The notes under the pieces were generated by a model, which was not told the DNA's origin, ran no database searches, and worked only from the letters and a program-made list of their open reading frames with translations. A stretch of 64,000 bases of DNA. Source: an uncultured Bacteroidota bacterium (GTDB lineage Bacteria > Bacteroidota > Bacteroidia > Chitinophagales > Chitinophagaceae). The position numbers and the translations under genes are program-made. Location of the stretch: positions 1-64,000 of the forward strand of contig CAILLK010000141.1 of NCBI GenBank assembly GCA_903835005.1, given 5' to 3'. This document shows positions 55,160 to 62,461 of the stretch, piece after piece. How positions within the stretch are numbered: position 1 is the stretch's first letter; each line of letters starts with the position of its first letter.

Positions 55160-55513
55160 TCAAAAATTGACACCGAAAATCTTCTTATTGAGTTCTTTTA
55201 TCATTGCATGGTAAGCTTCCATCTTCATTTGGTTTACAGGAGTACCAATGATGCAGGAACAAGGTAAAAAATTGATTAAATACAGACGAACTCTTGATTT
55301 TTTTTCTTTCAGAGGTTTGAGAAACATTGTATCATTGAGCGGGAAGCTGAATTCATTAGCCGGGTCGAAATAAAGCGAATCTGTAATCATTATCCCAACA
55401 AACTGATCTTCTTCTTCATTCACTTCCTCCGGGGAAAGCACAATGACTAAATGATTTTCTTTAGTATTGGAGCCAAATACGACATTAATAACATCCCGTC
55501 TATTTATTTTCAT
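55160..55513 (-). CDS. PemK/MazF-like toxin candidate
   Basis: Protein of 117 residues. The sequence follows the PemK/MazF (SH3-like) pattern: an opening INRRDVINVVFGSN, then HLVIVLSPEEVNEEEDQFVGIMIT, then a FSFPLND turn and KPLKEKKSRVRLYLI. The C-terminus is a helix (MEAYHAMIKELNKKIF). MazF-type proteins are sequence-specific mRNA cleaving toxins; here the classic catalytic Arg/Thr cannot be placed with certainty. It overlaps the upstream 145-aa gene by 14 nt, so the two are translationally coupled, like toxin-antitoxin pairs. Family assignment is moderately sure. Confidence 0.6.
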   Translation of the reverse strand: MKINRRDVINVVFGSNTKENHLVIVLSPEEVNEEEDQFVGIMITDSLYFDPANEFSFPLNDTMFLKPLKEKKSRVRLYLINFLPCSCIIGTPVNQMKMEAYHAMIKELNKKIFGVNF

Positions 55514-55937
55514 GAACCGGTTCTTTGTACTTATTTAAGTTCGCAAGAATAGCAGAAGAAGATGCAGCAAACATGTTTTTCTTGAGCACATTATATTTCC
55601 GTTTATGCTCATATATTTCCTCAATTTCAGAAATGGTTTTTAGTGAAATTTCAATACTCTTGTTTATTGAGACAAGATTTAAGTTTTGCGAATTCTCGAT
55701 GGCTTTTTTTGCAGACGAAAACATGGTTTTAACCTTATTTAAGTTCTTTTCATCTCTTTCGGCAATAGCAATTTCATTCGCCAATACCAGGTCTTTAAAG
55801 CCTACCAATTTTAAAGCCATGTCACTATAAATTCTTGACGGGAACTTTATTACATGAATTAATTTGCCTAAAAACGGGAACCTGAACGATTCCATCCAAA
55901 GCCATGAACTTGTTGGTATTGATAAATCTACATTCAT
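55500..55937 (-). CDS. Unknown partner (possible antitoxin) of the PemK-like gene
   Basis: Protein of 145 residues from the ATG at 55937; an in-frame TTG nine bases upstream overlaps the promoter element and is unlikely. I do not recognise the family. The first third contains aromatic residues (TSSWLWMESFRFPFLGKLIHVIKF). The rest is helical and charged, probably a coiled coil (about 60-130, EIAIAERDEKNLNKVKTMF and ISEIEEIYEHKRKYNVLKK). No DNA-binding motif is evident. Because it overlaps the PemK-like gene and shares a repeat-bounded segment with it, an antitoxin role is suggested by context only. Confidence 0.65.
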   Translation of the reverse strand: MNVDLSIPTSSWLWMESFRFPFLGKLIHVIKFPSRIYSDMALKLVGFKDLVLANEIAIAERDEKNLNKVKTMFSSAKKAIENSQNLNLVSINKSIEISLKTISEIEEIYEHKRKYNVLKKNMFAASSSAILANLNKYKEPVHENK

Positions 55938-55943
55938 AAAAGA

Positions 55944-55951
55944 CAAATTTA
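55944..55951 (-). promoter_or_regulatory. -7 promoter element of the PemK-like module, near leaderless
   Basis: Reads TAAATTTG on the minus strand (TAnnTTTG) and ends six bases before the ATG at 55937. The module therefore carries its own promoter within the repeat-bounded segment. Confidence 0.5.
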
Positions 55952-56040
55952 CAAAAAATGAGTTGAAAAAACGATGATTTAATGTGCTACTAAGCTTTCA
56001 TTAATTGTATCTTGTATTTTTTACGAAGGGGCATCATCGT

Positions 56041-56108
56041 TGTGTAACGCCGGGTCCTGCAACAATTGTTCTGAAATTAGGATGTAATGGTTTTTGAGAC
56101 CCGGCTGC
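56041..56108 (-). repeat. 68-bp palindromic repeat, copy 4 (upstream of PemK-like module)
   Basis: In minus-strand orientation it shares GCAGCCGGGTCTCAAAAACC at one end and GGACCCGGCG at the other with copy 2, while its centre has diverged. The terminal inverted repeat (GCCGGGTC / GACCCGGC) is intact. It lies about 100 bp upstream of the 145-aa gene start, in direct orientation to copy 3. The surrounding gap 55952-56258 holds nothing else that I recognise. Confidence 0.75.
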
Positions 56109-56258
56109 GACATCATAAGATTTCAGCAAGAAATAAAACTGTGGAGACTCGCCTGATGCTTAAATTTCAATGCGCCTTACTCAGTAAAATATATAATTAT
56201 ATTGCAATGAGCGTTTCTGCAATTTTATCCATATTTTAGCAAAAGTAATTAGATATTT

Positions 56259-57998
56259 ATGAAAGGAAGTCCCCATGGTAAATTGAACATTGAAATTGAA
56301 GGCAAATCTTTCAATACGAACAATGGTGCGAAAAATTATGAAGACGCTTTTAAATTCTTGTATGAACAGGGATTATTGAAATCTACTATTTTGTCCGATT
56401 TTCCTAATCTTGTTAAGAAAGCGAAACTGGATTTTACCTCAAAAGCTGATATAGAAGATGCCAAGCCATTAGATGAAAACGAAACATTATGGATATCGAC
56501 TCATGGCTCTAATGAAACTAATAAAGGAAAAATTGAAAAACTTTTAAGAAGGTACAATATAAATAGTAAGGTAGAAATTGTACAAAATGAAACAACAATT
56601 AGAAAAAAGAATAAGGAAAATGCAATACCGGATGATGAGTATAAAGAACAAATTGATGCTGATGGAGAAATTGGTGTTGCAAATTTCTGGTGGCTTAACG
56701 CCAACCCGAAAATATGGACATTTGACCGGGTAAATATTGGTGAGAAGGAGTGGTATAGTACCCACAATGATGACAATAACAAAAGAAGGATTTACAAAAA
56801 CTTTGAAGCGGTTAAACCCGGTGATTTAATGATTGGGTATGAGAGTTCTCCAAACCAACAAATCAAGGCGATTCTTCAAATAACAAAAGGGATTTACAAT
56901 GCAACAGAAAGAGATAATAAAGAAGAAATTGAGTTTGAATTAATTGAGAAAATTCCAATTCCAGTTGATTGGAATGAGATAGAAAAAAATCCCGGTTTGC
57001 AAAATTGTGAGGTAATCACGACCTATCAGCACCAGGGTAGTTTATTCCGTTTAACAAAAGATGAATACAATATAATAAGAGGACTTATTGACAGTAAGAA
57101 TAATAGCAACCCTCAAATTGATGAAATCAACAAAATACCTTACAATTTTGCAGAAGATGCTGACAAGCCATTTATAAGCGAAGCAGATTTTTTACAGGCA
57201 GTTTCTTTACTTAAACGAAAGAAGAACATCATTTTGCAAGGGCCTCCGGGAGTTGGTAAAACATTCATTGCCCGGAAGCTGGCTTATGAGGTAATGCATG
57301 AAGTGAAGGATGCCAATATTGAAATGGTGCTGTTTCATCAATCATACAGCTATGAAGATTTTATTCAGGGGTTGAGGCCGAATAAGGATGGAAAGTTTGA
57401 TTTAAGAAATGGTATTTTTTATACCTTCTGCAAGAAGGCATTAAGGTATCCTGCTGAAAAATTCTTTTTTATCATTGATGAAATCAACCGGGGAAATCTG
57501 AGTAAAGTTTTTGGAGAACTTATGATGTTGATTGAAGCAGACAAACGTAAAGAAAAATACGCACTGAAACTGACTTATGCCGAAGATGAACAAAAATTTC
57601 ATGTTCCCGGAAACCTTTACATCATCGGTACTATGAATACTGCCGACCGGTCGCTGGCTATTGTAGACTATGCGCTGAGAAGGCGTTTTGCATTCTATCC
57701 ATTGCACCCGGATTATGGTGAAACATTCAGTGCTTTTCTTTTGGAAAAAGGGGTAACTGAAAGCCTTATTGAACATATTTGCAGGTCAGTAAAAAGTGTC
57801 AATAAAAAAATAACTGAGGACAATAATTTAGGCGCAGGTTTCCAGATCGGGCATAGTTATTTCTGTTTGCCCAATGCAGATAATGAGGACGCATGGTGGA
57901 ACGATATTCTCAGCTTTGAATTAGCACCGCTAATTGAAGAGATATGGTTTGATGATCTTGACAAGGCGAAAGAGATGATTTCAATTCTTACGAGATAA
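56259..57998 (+). CDS. mcrB: McrB-like AAA+ GTPase with N-terminal EVE domain (type IV restriction)
   Basis: Motor/specificity subunit of a McrBC-type restriction system, 579 residues. An N-terminal region of unknown fold (1-120) is followed by an EVE (PUA-like) domain, about 139-275 (VANFWWLNANPKIWTF ... VKPGDLMIGYESSPN), a fold that reads modified bases. The AAA+ domain (about 300-579) has Walker A GPPGVGKT (328-335), Walker B IIDEIN (405-410) and the McrB signature MNTADRS (459-465), then the arginine-rich YALRRRF. McrB relatives use GTP to translocate on modified DNA. The McrC nuclease gene begins three bases after the stop. Confidence 0.92.
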   Translation: MKGSPHGKLNIEIEGKSFNTNNGAKNYEDAFKFLYEQGLLKSTILSDFPNLVKKAKLDFTSKADIEDAKPLDENETLWISTHGSNETNKGKIEKLLRRYNINSKVEIVQNETTIRKKNKENAIPDDEYKEQIDADGEIGVANFWWLNANPKIWTFDRVNIGEKEWYSTHNDDNNKRRIYKNFEAVKPGDLMIGYESSPNQQIKAILQITKGIYNATERDNKEEIEFELIEKIPIPVDWNEIEKNPGLQNCEVITTYQHQGSLFRLTKDEYNIIRGLIDSKNNSNPQIDEINKIPYNFAEDADKPFISEADFLQAVSLLKRKKNIILQGPPGVGKTFIARKLAYEVMHEVKDANIEMVLFHQSYSYEDFIQGLRPNKDGKFDLRNGIFYTFCKKALRYPAEKFFFIIDEINRGNLSKVFGELMMLIEADKRKEKYALKLTYAEDEQKFHVPGNLYIIGTMNTADRSLAIVDYALRRRFAFYPLHPDYGETFSAFLLEKGVTESLIEHICRSVKSVNKKITEDNNLGAGFQIGHSYFCLPNADNEDAWWNDILSFELAPLIEEIWFDDLDKAKEMISILTR

Positions 57999-58001
57999 TC
58001 T

Positions 58002-59036
58002 ATGCAGATACCGATAGAAAATATATACTACCTACTTTGCTATGCCTGGAACAAACTGGATGAAAAAGACCGCGTATCTATTGCAATTGATGACAAAACG
58101 GAATTACTTGACCTGTTTGCAAAGGTGCTTATCAATGCCAGCAGAATGCTGCTGAAAAGAGGTATTGATAAAAGCTATGTTGATCATACAACTGATATTG
58201 CTGGAGTAAAGGGCAAACTGGAAATGAGTCAGACCTTAAAAAGCAATCTGCTTTTTAAACAAAGAACGGTCTGCACCTTCGATGAATTTTCGGCGAATAT
58301 TTTATCTAACCAGATTCTTGTTTCTAGCATTTACCGGTTATTAAAGACAAAGGAACTTGACAAAGAATTAAAGGCTGAATTATGGATTTTGGTGAGGATG
58401 TTTGCAGGTATTGATCAGATTGAACTCAAGCCCTCATTGTTTAAACAGGTAAAAATCAACAGGAACAATCACTTCTATGGTTTCATCATGAATGTGTGCC
58501 AGATCATTCTGGAAAACACCCTGCCAACTGAAGATAAGGGAGCTTATAAATTTGCTGACTTTACAAGAGATGAAAAGAAAATGAACCAGCTTTTTGAAGC
58601 GTTTGTCAGGAATTTTTATAACCTTGAAGTAAGTAAATTCAAAACAAGAAGAGAGAATATTAAGTGGCGGGTATCAGGAATCGAAGAGTCGTTGCAATAT
58701 TTGCCTCAAATGGAGACAGATATCACCTTGGAAAATGACACTGAGAAAATCATCATTGATGCGAAATATTATAAAGACACAATGACAGTAAATTATGGCA
58801 AGGAAAAAATAAAATCTGCTAACCTTTATCAGCTTTTCAGTTACCTGCTTAATCAGCAAAATCAAGACCCAAAAACAATCAATGCTACCGGAATCCTGCT
58901 ATACCCTACAACAGAGCAGGAATATAATCTTGATTTCAAGTACCAGAGCCATAATATCCAGATCAGAACTGTGAACCTGAATACAAACTGGAAGCATATT
59001 TCTGCACGATTAAAGCAGATTGTCGAGGTGAATTGA
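58002..59036 (+). CDS. mcrC: McrC-like endonuclease subunit
   Basis: Protein of 344 residues matching McrC along its length, starting with the typical IPIENIYYLLCYAWN. The nuclease centre of the PD-(D/E)xK type is near the C-terminus: Asp240 in METDITL and Asp253-Ala-Lys255 in IIIDAKYYK. An N-terminal beta-rich region contacts McrB and stimulates its GTPase. With the EVE-McrB encoded three bases upstream it should cut DNA carrying modified bases, such as phage DNA. Both catalytic acidic residues and the Lys are present, so the system looks intact. Confidence 0.92.
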   Translation: MQIPIENIYYLLCYAWNKLDEKDRVSIAIDDKTELLDLFAKVLINASRMLLKRGIDKSYVDHTTDIAGVKGKLEMSQTLKSNLLFKQRTVCTFDEFSANILSNQILVSSIYRLLKTKELDKELKAELWILVRMFAGIDQIELKPSLFKQVKINRNNHFYGFIMNVCQIILENTLPTEDKGAYKFADFTRDEKKMNQLFEAFVRNFYNLEVSKFKTRRENIKWRVSGIEESLQYLPQMETDITLENDTEKIIIDAKYYKDTMTVNYGKEKIKSANLYQLFSYLLNQQNQDPKTINATGILLYPTTEQEYNLDFKYQSHNIQIRTVNLNTNWKHISARLKQIVEVN

Positions 59037-59364
59037 GTTATTATGATGACAATATTTCAGTGCAATATATAATGTCTCATATGGACTTATCTATAGTGCG
59101 AAAAGGGTAGCCCCAGACGTGGCAAATAAGGAGAGACCGAGATGATATGCTACTAAGCGAAAGCCCACTATCGGGGCAGAATGAATTTTCCTGAGACGTA
59201 CTTATTTCCCATCATTTACTGAGGTTGCACCGAAGGAACGGTATTTTCAACTACCACAATTGGAATCAATGCTTTGATTGGGCAAGGTGCAAAGGCCATG
59301 GATATAACTCAGTCATCGGTATGACATTCGCTAATGGGCAAGCCCAATGGATATCCAACTCTCA
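59037..59364. other. Intergenic stretch with possible RNA structure or gene remnant
   Basis: Between mcrC and the 3' end of nuoN. ATAGTG (59093-59098) can pair with CACTAT (59166-59171), and GCCCC (59110-59114) with GGGGC (59173-59177), which would cross as a pseudoknot. TGCTACTAAGC near 59148-59158 also occurs near 55985 (outside copy 4). The rest has only short broken reading frames. No gene is supported. Confidence 0.35.
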
Positions 59365-59420
59365 AATGGTGCCACCGCCAATGAACCTCAATAGATGGAA
59401 TAAGCCAGGACAAAAAAAAT
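59365..59420 (+). repeat. Fragment shared with 483-540
   Basis: Second copy of the short shared fragment (AATGGTGCCACCGCCA, then partial identity through GCC-GGAC to an A-rich run). It abuts the 3' end of nuoN. Confidence 0.45.
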
Positions 59421-60821
59421 CTACTTCCCGAGACTTTCCAGAAAAAGCTGCGGATAAATACCCAGCAACAGAACAAGCGCGCAGGTAATAGCCAGCATAA
59501 TACGGTCGCCGGTGGTGATGGGCGAATTCAGTTCAGGAGTGCCGGGCTTGAAGTACATGGCTATGATGACCCTGAAATAATAGTACACACTGATTGCGGC
59601 CATAAGCAGAGCAAAGATTACCAGCCACATAAGCTGGCCCTGATGCACTACCGCGGTGAGCACATAAAACTTGGCCATAAAGCCGCCGGTAAGCGGGATA
59701 CCCGCCAGTGAGAACAGGAAAATACTGCTCACAAATGCCAGGAAAGGTTCGCTTTTGGCAAGACCGTTAAAGCCATCGTAGGTATAGTCTTTCAGTTTGA
59801 TAAGTACTGAGAAAATACCGATAGTGGCTACACTGTAGGCTACACCATAAAAAATGATGCCCCTCATGCCATAAGCAGCATCGGCGGAATTAACAGAGAG
59901 TATTGCAAACAGCATAAAGCCTGCCTGGGCTATGGAGGAGTAAGCCAGCATGCGCTTCACACTTTGCTGGAAGACGGCGGTAACATTGCCCACAAACAGT
60001 GTGGCGGCTGTAATTATTGCAAGCAGGAGGGTCCAATGCTGGCCCAGCGAATTAAACGAAACATGGAATAGTCTGAGAAATGCAAAGAACGCGCCAGCCT
60101 TAACCACAGTAGCCATAAAGGCGGTAAATGCAGTAGGGGAACCATCATACACATCGGGTGTCCACATATGCATGGGAGCGGCAGAAACCTTGAACGACAG
60201 GGCTATCATAATAAATACGATACCTGCTATAGCCAGCGGATTGATATTATCATAATGAAGTATGCTTCCGAATTTATCGATATAGAAAGTGCTTGAAGCG
60301 CCATACAGGAGGGTAATACCCATGAGCAGGATACCTGTAGAAAATGCCCCCATCAGGAAGTACTTGAGCGATGCCTCACTGCTTTTCAGGTTGCGCTTAT
60401 CGCTGCCGGCCAGTATGTACTGAGGAATAGAAAGTATTTCGATGCCGATAAAGAGCATCAGCAGGTTGTTGTAGGTGGTGAGAATGAATAAACCGCAAAG
60501 AATAAAGAAAATGAGCGCAAAATACTCGGCCACATGCAGCCCGACTTTCATGATCTCTTTGCCCAACAATGCTACATAAAGCAGGGTGCAGCCGGTCATG
60601 AGCATATTGAACCATAAAGAAGAATGATCTATCTGCAGCATGTTGTTGAACAGCAACTGAGAAGAGTTGGCCGGAGTATCCATCAGTTCATAAATGGTTA
60701 CACCAAACAGTGCAGCAAAAAGCAGTATTGCAAGCGCAACAATGCTTTTCTTATTGCTTACCGCAATACCGGCAAACATCATGAAAACACCCAAAACCGT
60801 TGTAGCAATAATTGCCTTCAT
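59421..60821 (-). CDS. nuoN: NADH-quinone oxidoreductase subunit N
   Basis: Antiporter-like membrane subunit of respiratory complex I, 466 residues from the ATG at 60821; an in-frame GTG nine bases upstream is less likely. About fourteen transmembrane helices. Family stretches are LLMLFIGIEILSIPQYILAG, then SSEASLKYFLMGAFSTGILLMG and FKVSAAPMHMWTPDVYDGSPT with the conserved Lys in the broken helix, and VKRMLAYSSIAQAGFMLF. It takes part in proton pumping coupled to NADH oxidation. It is the last of the three nuo genes, transcribed nuoL-nuoM-nuoN. Confidence 0.95.
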   Translation of the reverse strand: MKAIIATTVLGVFMMFAGIAVSNKKSIVALAILLFAALFGVTIYELMDTPANSSQLLFNNMLQIDHSSLWFNMLMTGCTLLYVALLGKEIMKVGLHVAEYFALIFFILCGLFILTTYNNLLMLFIGIEILSIPQYILAGSDKRNLKSSEASLKYFLMGAFSTGILLMGITLLYGASSTFYIDKFGSILHYDNINPLAIAGIVFIMIALSFKVSAAPMHMWTPDVYDGSPTAFTAFMATVVKAGAFFAFLRLFHVSFNSLGQHWTLLLAIITAATLFVGNVTAVFQQSVKRMLAYSSIAQAGFMLFAILSVNSADAAYGMRGIIFYGVAYSVATIGIFSVLIKLKDYTYDGFNGLAKSEPFLAFVSSIFLFSLAGIPLTGGFMAKFYVLTAVVHQGQLMWLVIFALLMAAISVYYYFRVIIAMYFKPGTPELNSPITTGDRIMLAITCALVLLLGIYPQLFLESLGK

Positions 60822-60937
60822 ATAAATCACCCCAAACCCCTAAAGGGGCTTTAAACTTTAATTCCTGATTGGAATATTACAGAAAGGAATTAAAATTGTT
60901 AATAATATACTTAAGAACCTTTTTACAAAAAGGTATT

Positions 60938-62368
60938 CTATTTAACTATCATCCCGGCTATGCCTGAAGTAAGATCCAAAAGTGGTTTCGGATATACCCC
61001 GAGGAACAATACCAGGCAAATAATTATCACCAGGCCCACAAGTTCATTAATGCTCAGGTCTTTGGCAACAATCATCTTCACTGCATTGCCGTAGGTTGTT
61101 TTCTGAATCATGTTGAGTGTATACACAGCACCCAATATGATACCTGTACCGGCAATCACCATTAGCACCATATGGCTTGAAAACAGCCCGTTGAACAACA
61201 TAAACTCACCAATGAACCCATTAGTCAACGGCAATGCGATACTGGCCAGCGAAACCAGCACGAAAGCAATGGCCATCTTTGGCGCAGTTATAGCCATTCC
61301 GCCGAGCTTGGTCATATCGCGGGTTCCCCAGCGGTTTTCGATCATGCTTACCACTACCCACATACCGGTAATATTGATACCATGGTTGAACATCTGAACC
61401 ATAATGCCATGCATACCTATGCTTGACTTTGTAAAAGCTACTGCACACATAAGGCCCATATGCGCAATTGAAGAATAGGCAATAAGACGCTTGATATCTG
61501 TTTGCACCATTGCAATACAGGAAGCATACACTATACCGATTACCGACATTATGATAACCGTATCGGACCAATAAGCCACGCCTTCGGGAACCACAGGTAA
61601 TAACCAGCGCAATACCGCGTACATCCCCATTTTCACCATCAGCGCACTAAGGATAATAGTAACCGGCGTAGGTGATTGCTCATAAGTATCGGGCTGCCAG
61701 GAATGGAACGGGAATATGGGCATTTTGATGGCAAATGCAATGAACATGAGCCAGAATAACCAATGCTGTGTGAGCTCGGGCAATGACCGCCCGGCATGTA
61801 CGATATCGGCCCAGGCGAAGCTTGGCAGGCCATTTGTTTGCTGGGAAAGAAAGATTAACCCCGCCAGCAGCATAAGGCTACCCACAAATGTATAAACGAA
61901 AAACTTAAACGTAACAGCAATCCTTTTTTCGCCACCCCACTGAGAACAAAGAAAATATACGGGTATAAGCGCCAGTTCCCAGAATACATAAAACAGAAGG
62001 GCATCGGAGGCAAGGAAAACACCCATAAGCCCTGCCTGTGAGAGCAACATGAAACCATAAAATGCACCCGGCCGCTCAACTTCCTTATTAGAATTCACTA
62101 AAAAAACAACCAATACCACTATACCTGTAAGCAGGCAAAGCATACTGCTCATGCTATCGGCAAGCAAGCTGAAAGTAGCGCCAATGGAAGGAATCCAGGG
62201 CATAGTAAAAGTGGAACTACCTGAAAAACCTGCACCGCTGACCAAGGCAGCAACAGCCAGGGTAGCACAGGAGCTTAATAAGGCAAGTATCCTGGCGCCT
62301 TCACCTTTAATGGCAAAGGACAGAATGCCTGTCAGCAATGGAATGATTATAAGTAATATTAAAAACAT
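60938..62368 (-). CDS. nuoM: NADH-quinone oxidoreductase subunit M
   Basis: Antiporter-like membrane subunit of complex I, 476 residues with about fourteen transmembrane helices. Family stretches are ALLFYVFWELALIPVYFLCSQWGG with the conserved membrane Glu, IKMPIFPFHSWQPDTYEQSPTPVT and LIAYSSIAHMGLMC. It forms one of the proton channels in the membrane arm. It lies 116 bp upstream of nuoN and 93 bp downstream of nuoL, so the three are probably cotranscribed. The nuoM-nuoN gap contains an AACCCCTAAAGGGG palindromic segment. Confidence 0.95.
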   Translation of the reverse strand: MFLILLIIIPLLTGILSFAIKGEGARILALLSSCATLAVAALVSGAGFSGSSTFTMPWIPSIGATFSLLADSMSSMLCLLTGIVVLVVFLVNSNKEVERPGAFYGFMLLSQAGLMGVFLASDALLFYVFWELALIPVYFLCSQWGGEKRIAVTFKFFVYTFVGSLMLLAGLIFLSQQTNGLPSFAWADIVHAGRSLPELTQHWLFWLMFIAFAIKMPIFPFHSWQPDTYEQSPTPVTIILSALMVKMGMYAVLRWLLPVVPEGVAYWSDTVIIMSVIGIVYASCIAMVQTDIKRLIAYSSIAHMGLMCAVAFTKSSIGMHGIMVQMFNHGINITGMWVVVSMIENRWGTRDMTKLGGMAITAPKMAIAFVLVSLASIALPLTNGFIGEFMLFNGLFSSHMVLMVIAGTGIILGAVYTLNMIQKTTYGNAVKMIVAKDLSINELVGLVIIICLVLFLGVYPKPLLDLTSGIAGMIVK

Positions 62369-62461
62369 AATCTTAATTTATAAACCCCAAAACTTCTGAG
62401 GTGGATCTATTCTCAATTTTATCCAAATACAATGCCTGATATCTTTAACAGGAAGCAGGTC

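Noticed and set aside
59136-59166. Hammerhead ribozyme suggested by GAGATGA ... GAAA
   Set aside because: The essential CUGAUGA core is broken at its first bases and the stem between core halves is only three pairs.
59225-59488. 87-codon open frame overlapping the nuoN 3' end
   Set aside because: It runs antisense into conserved nuoN sequence and its composition looks non-coding.
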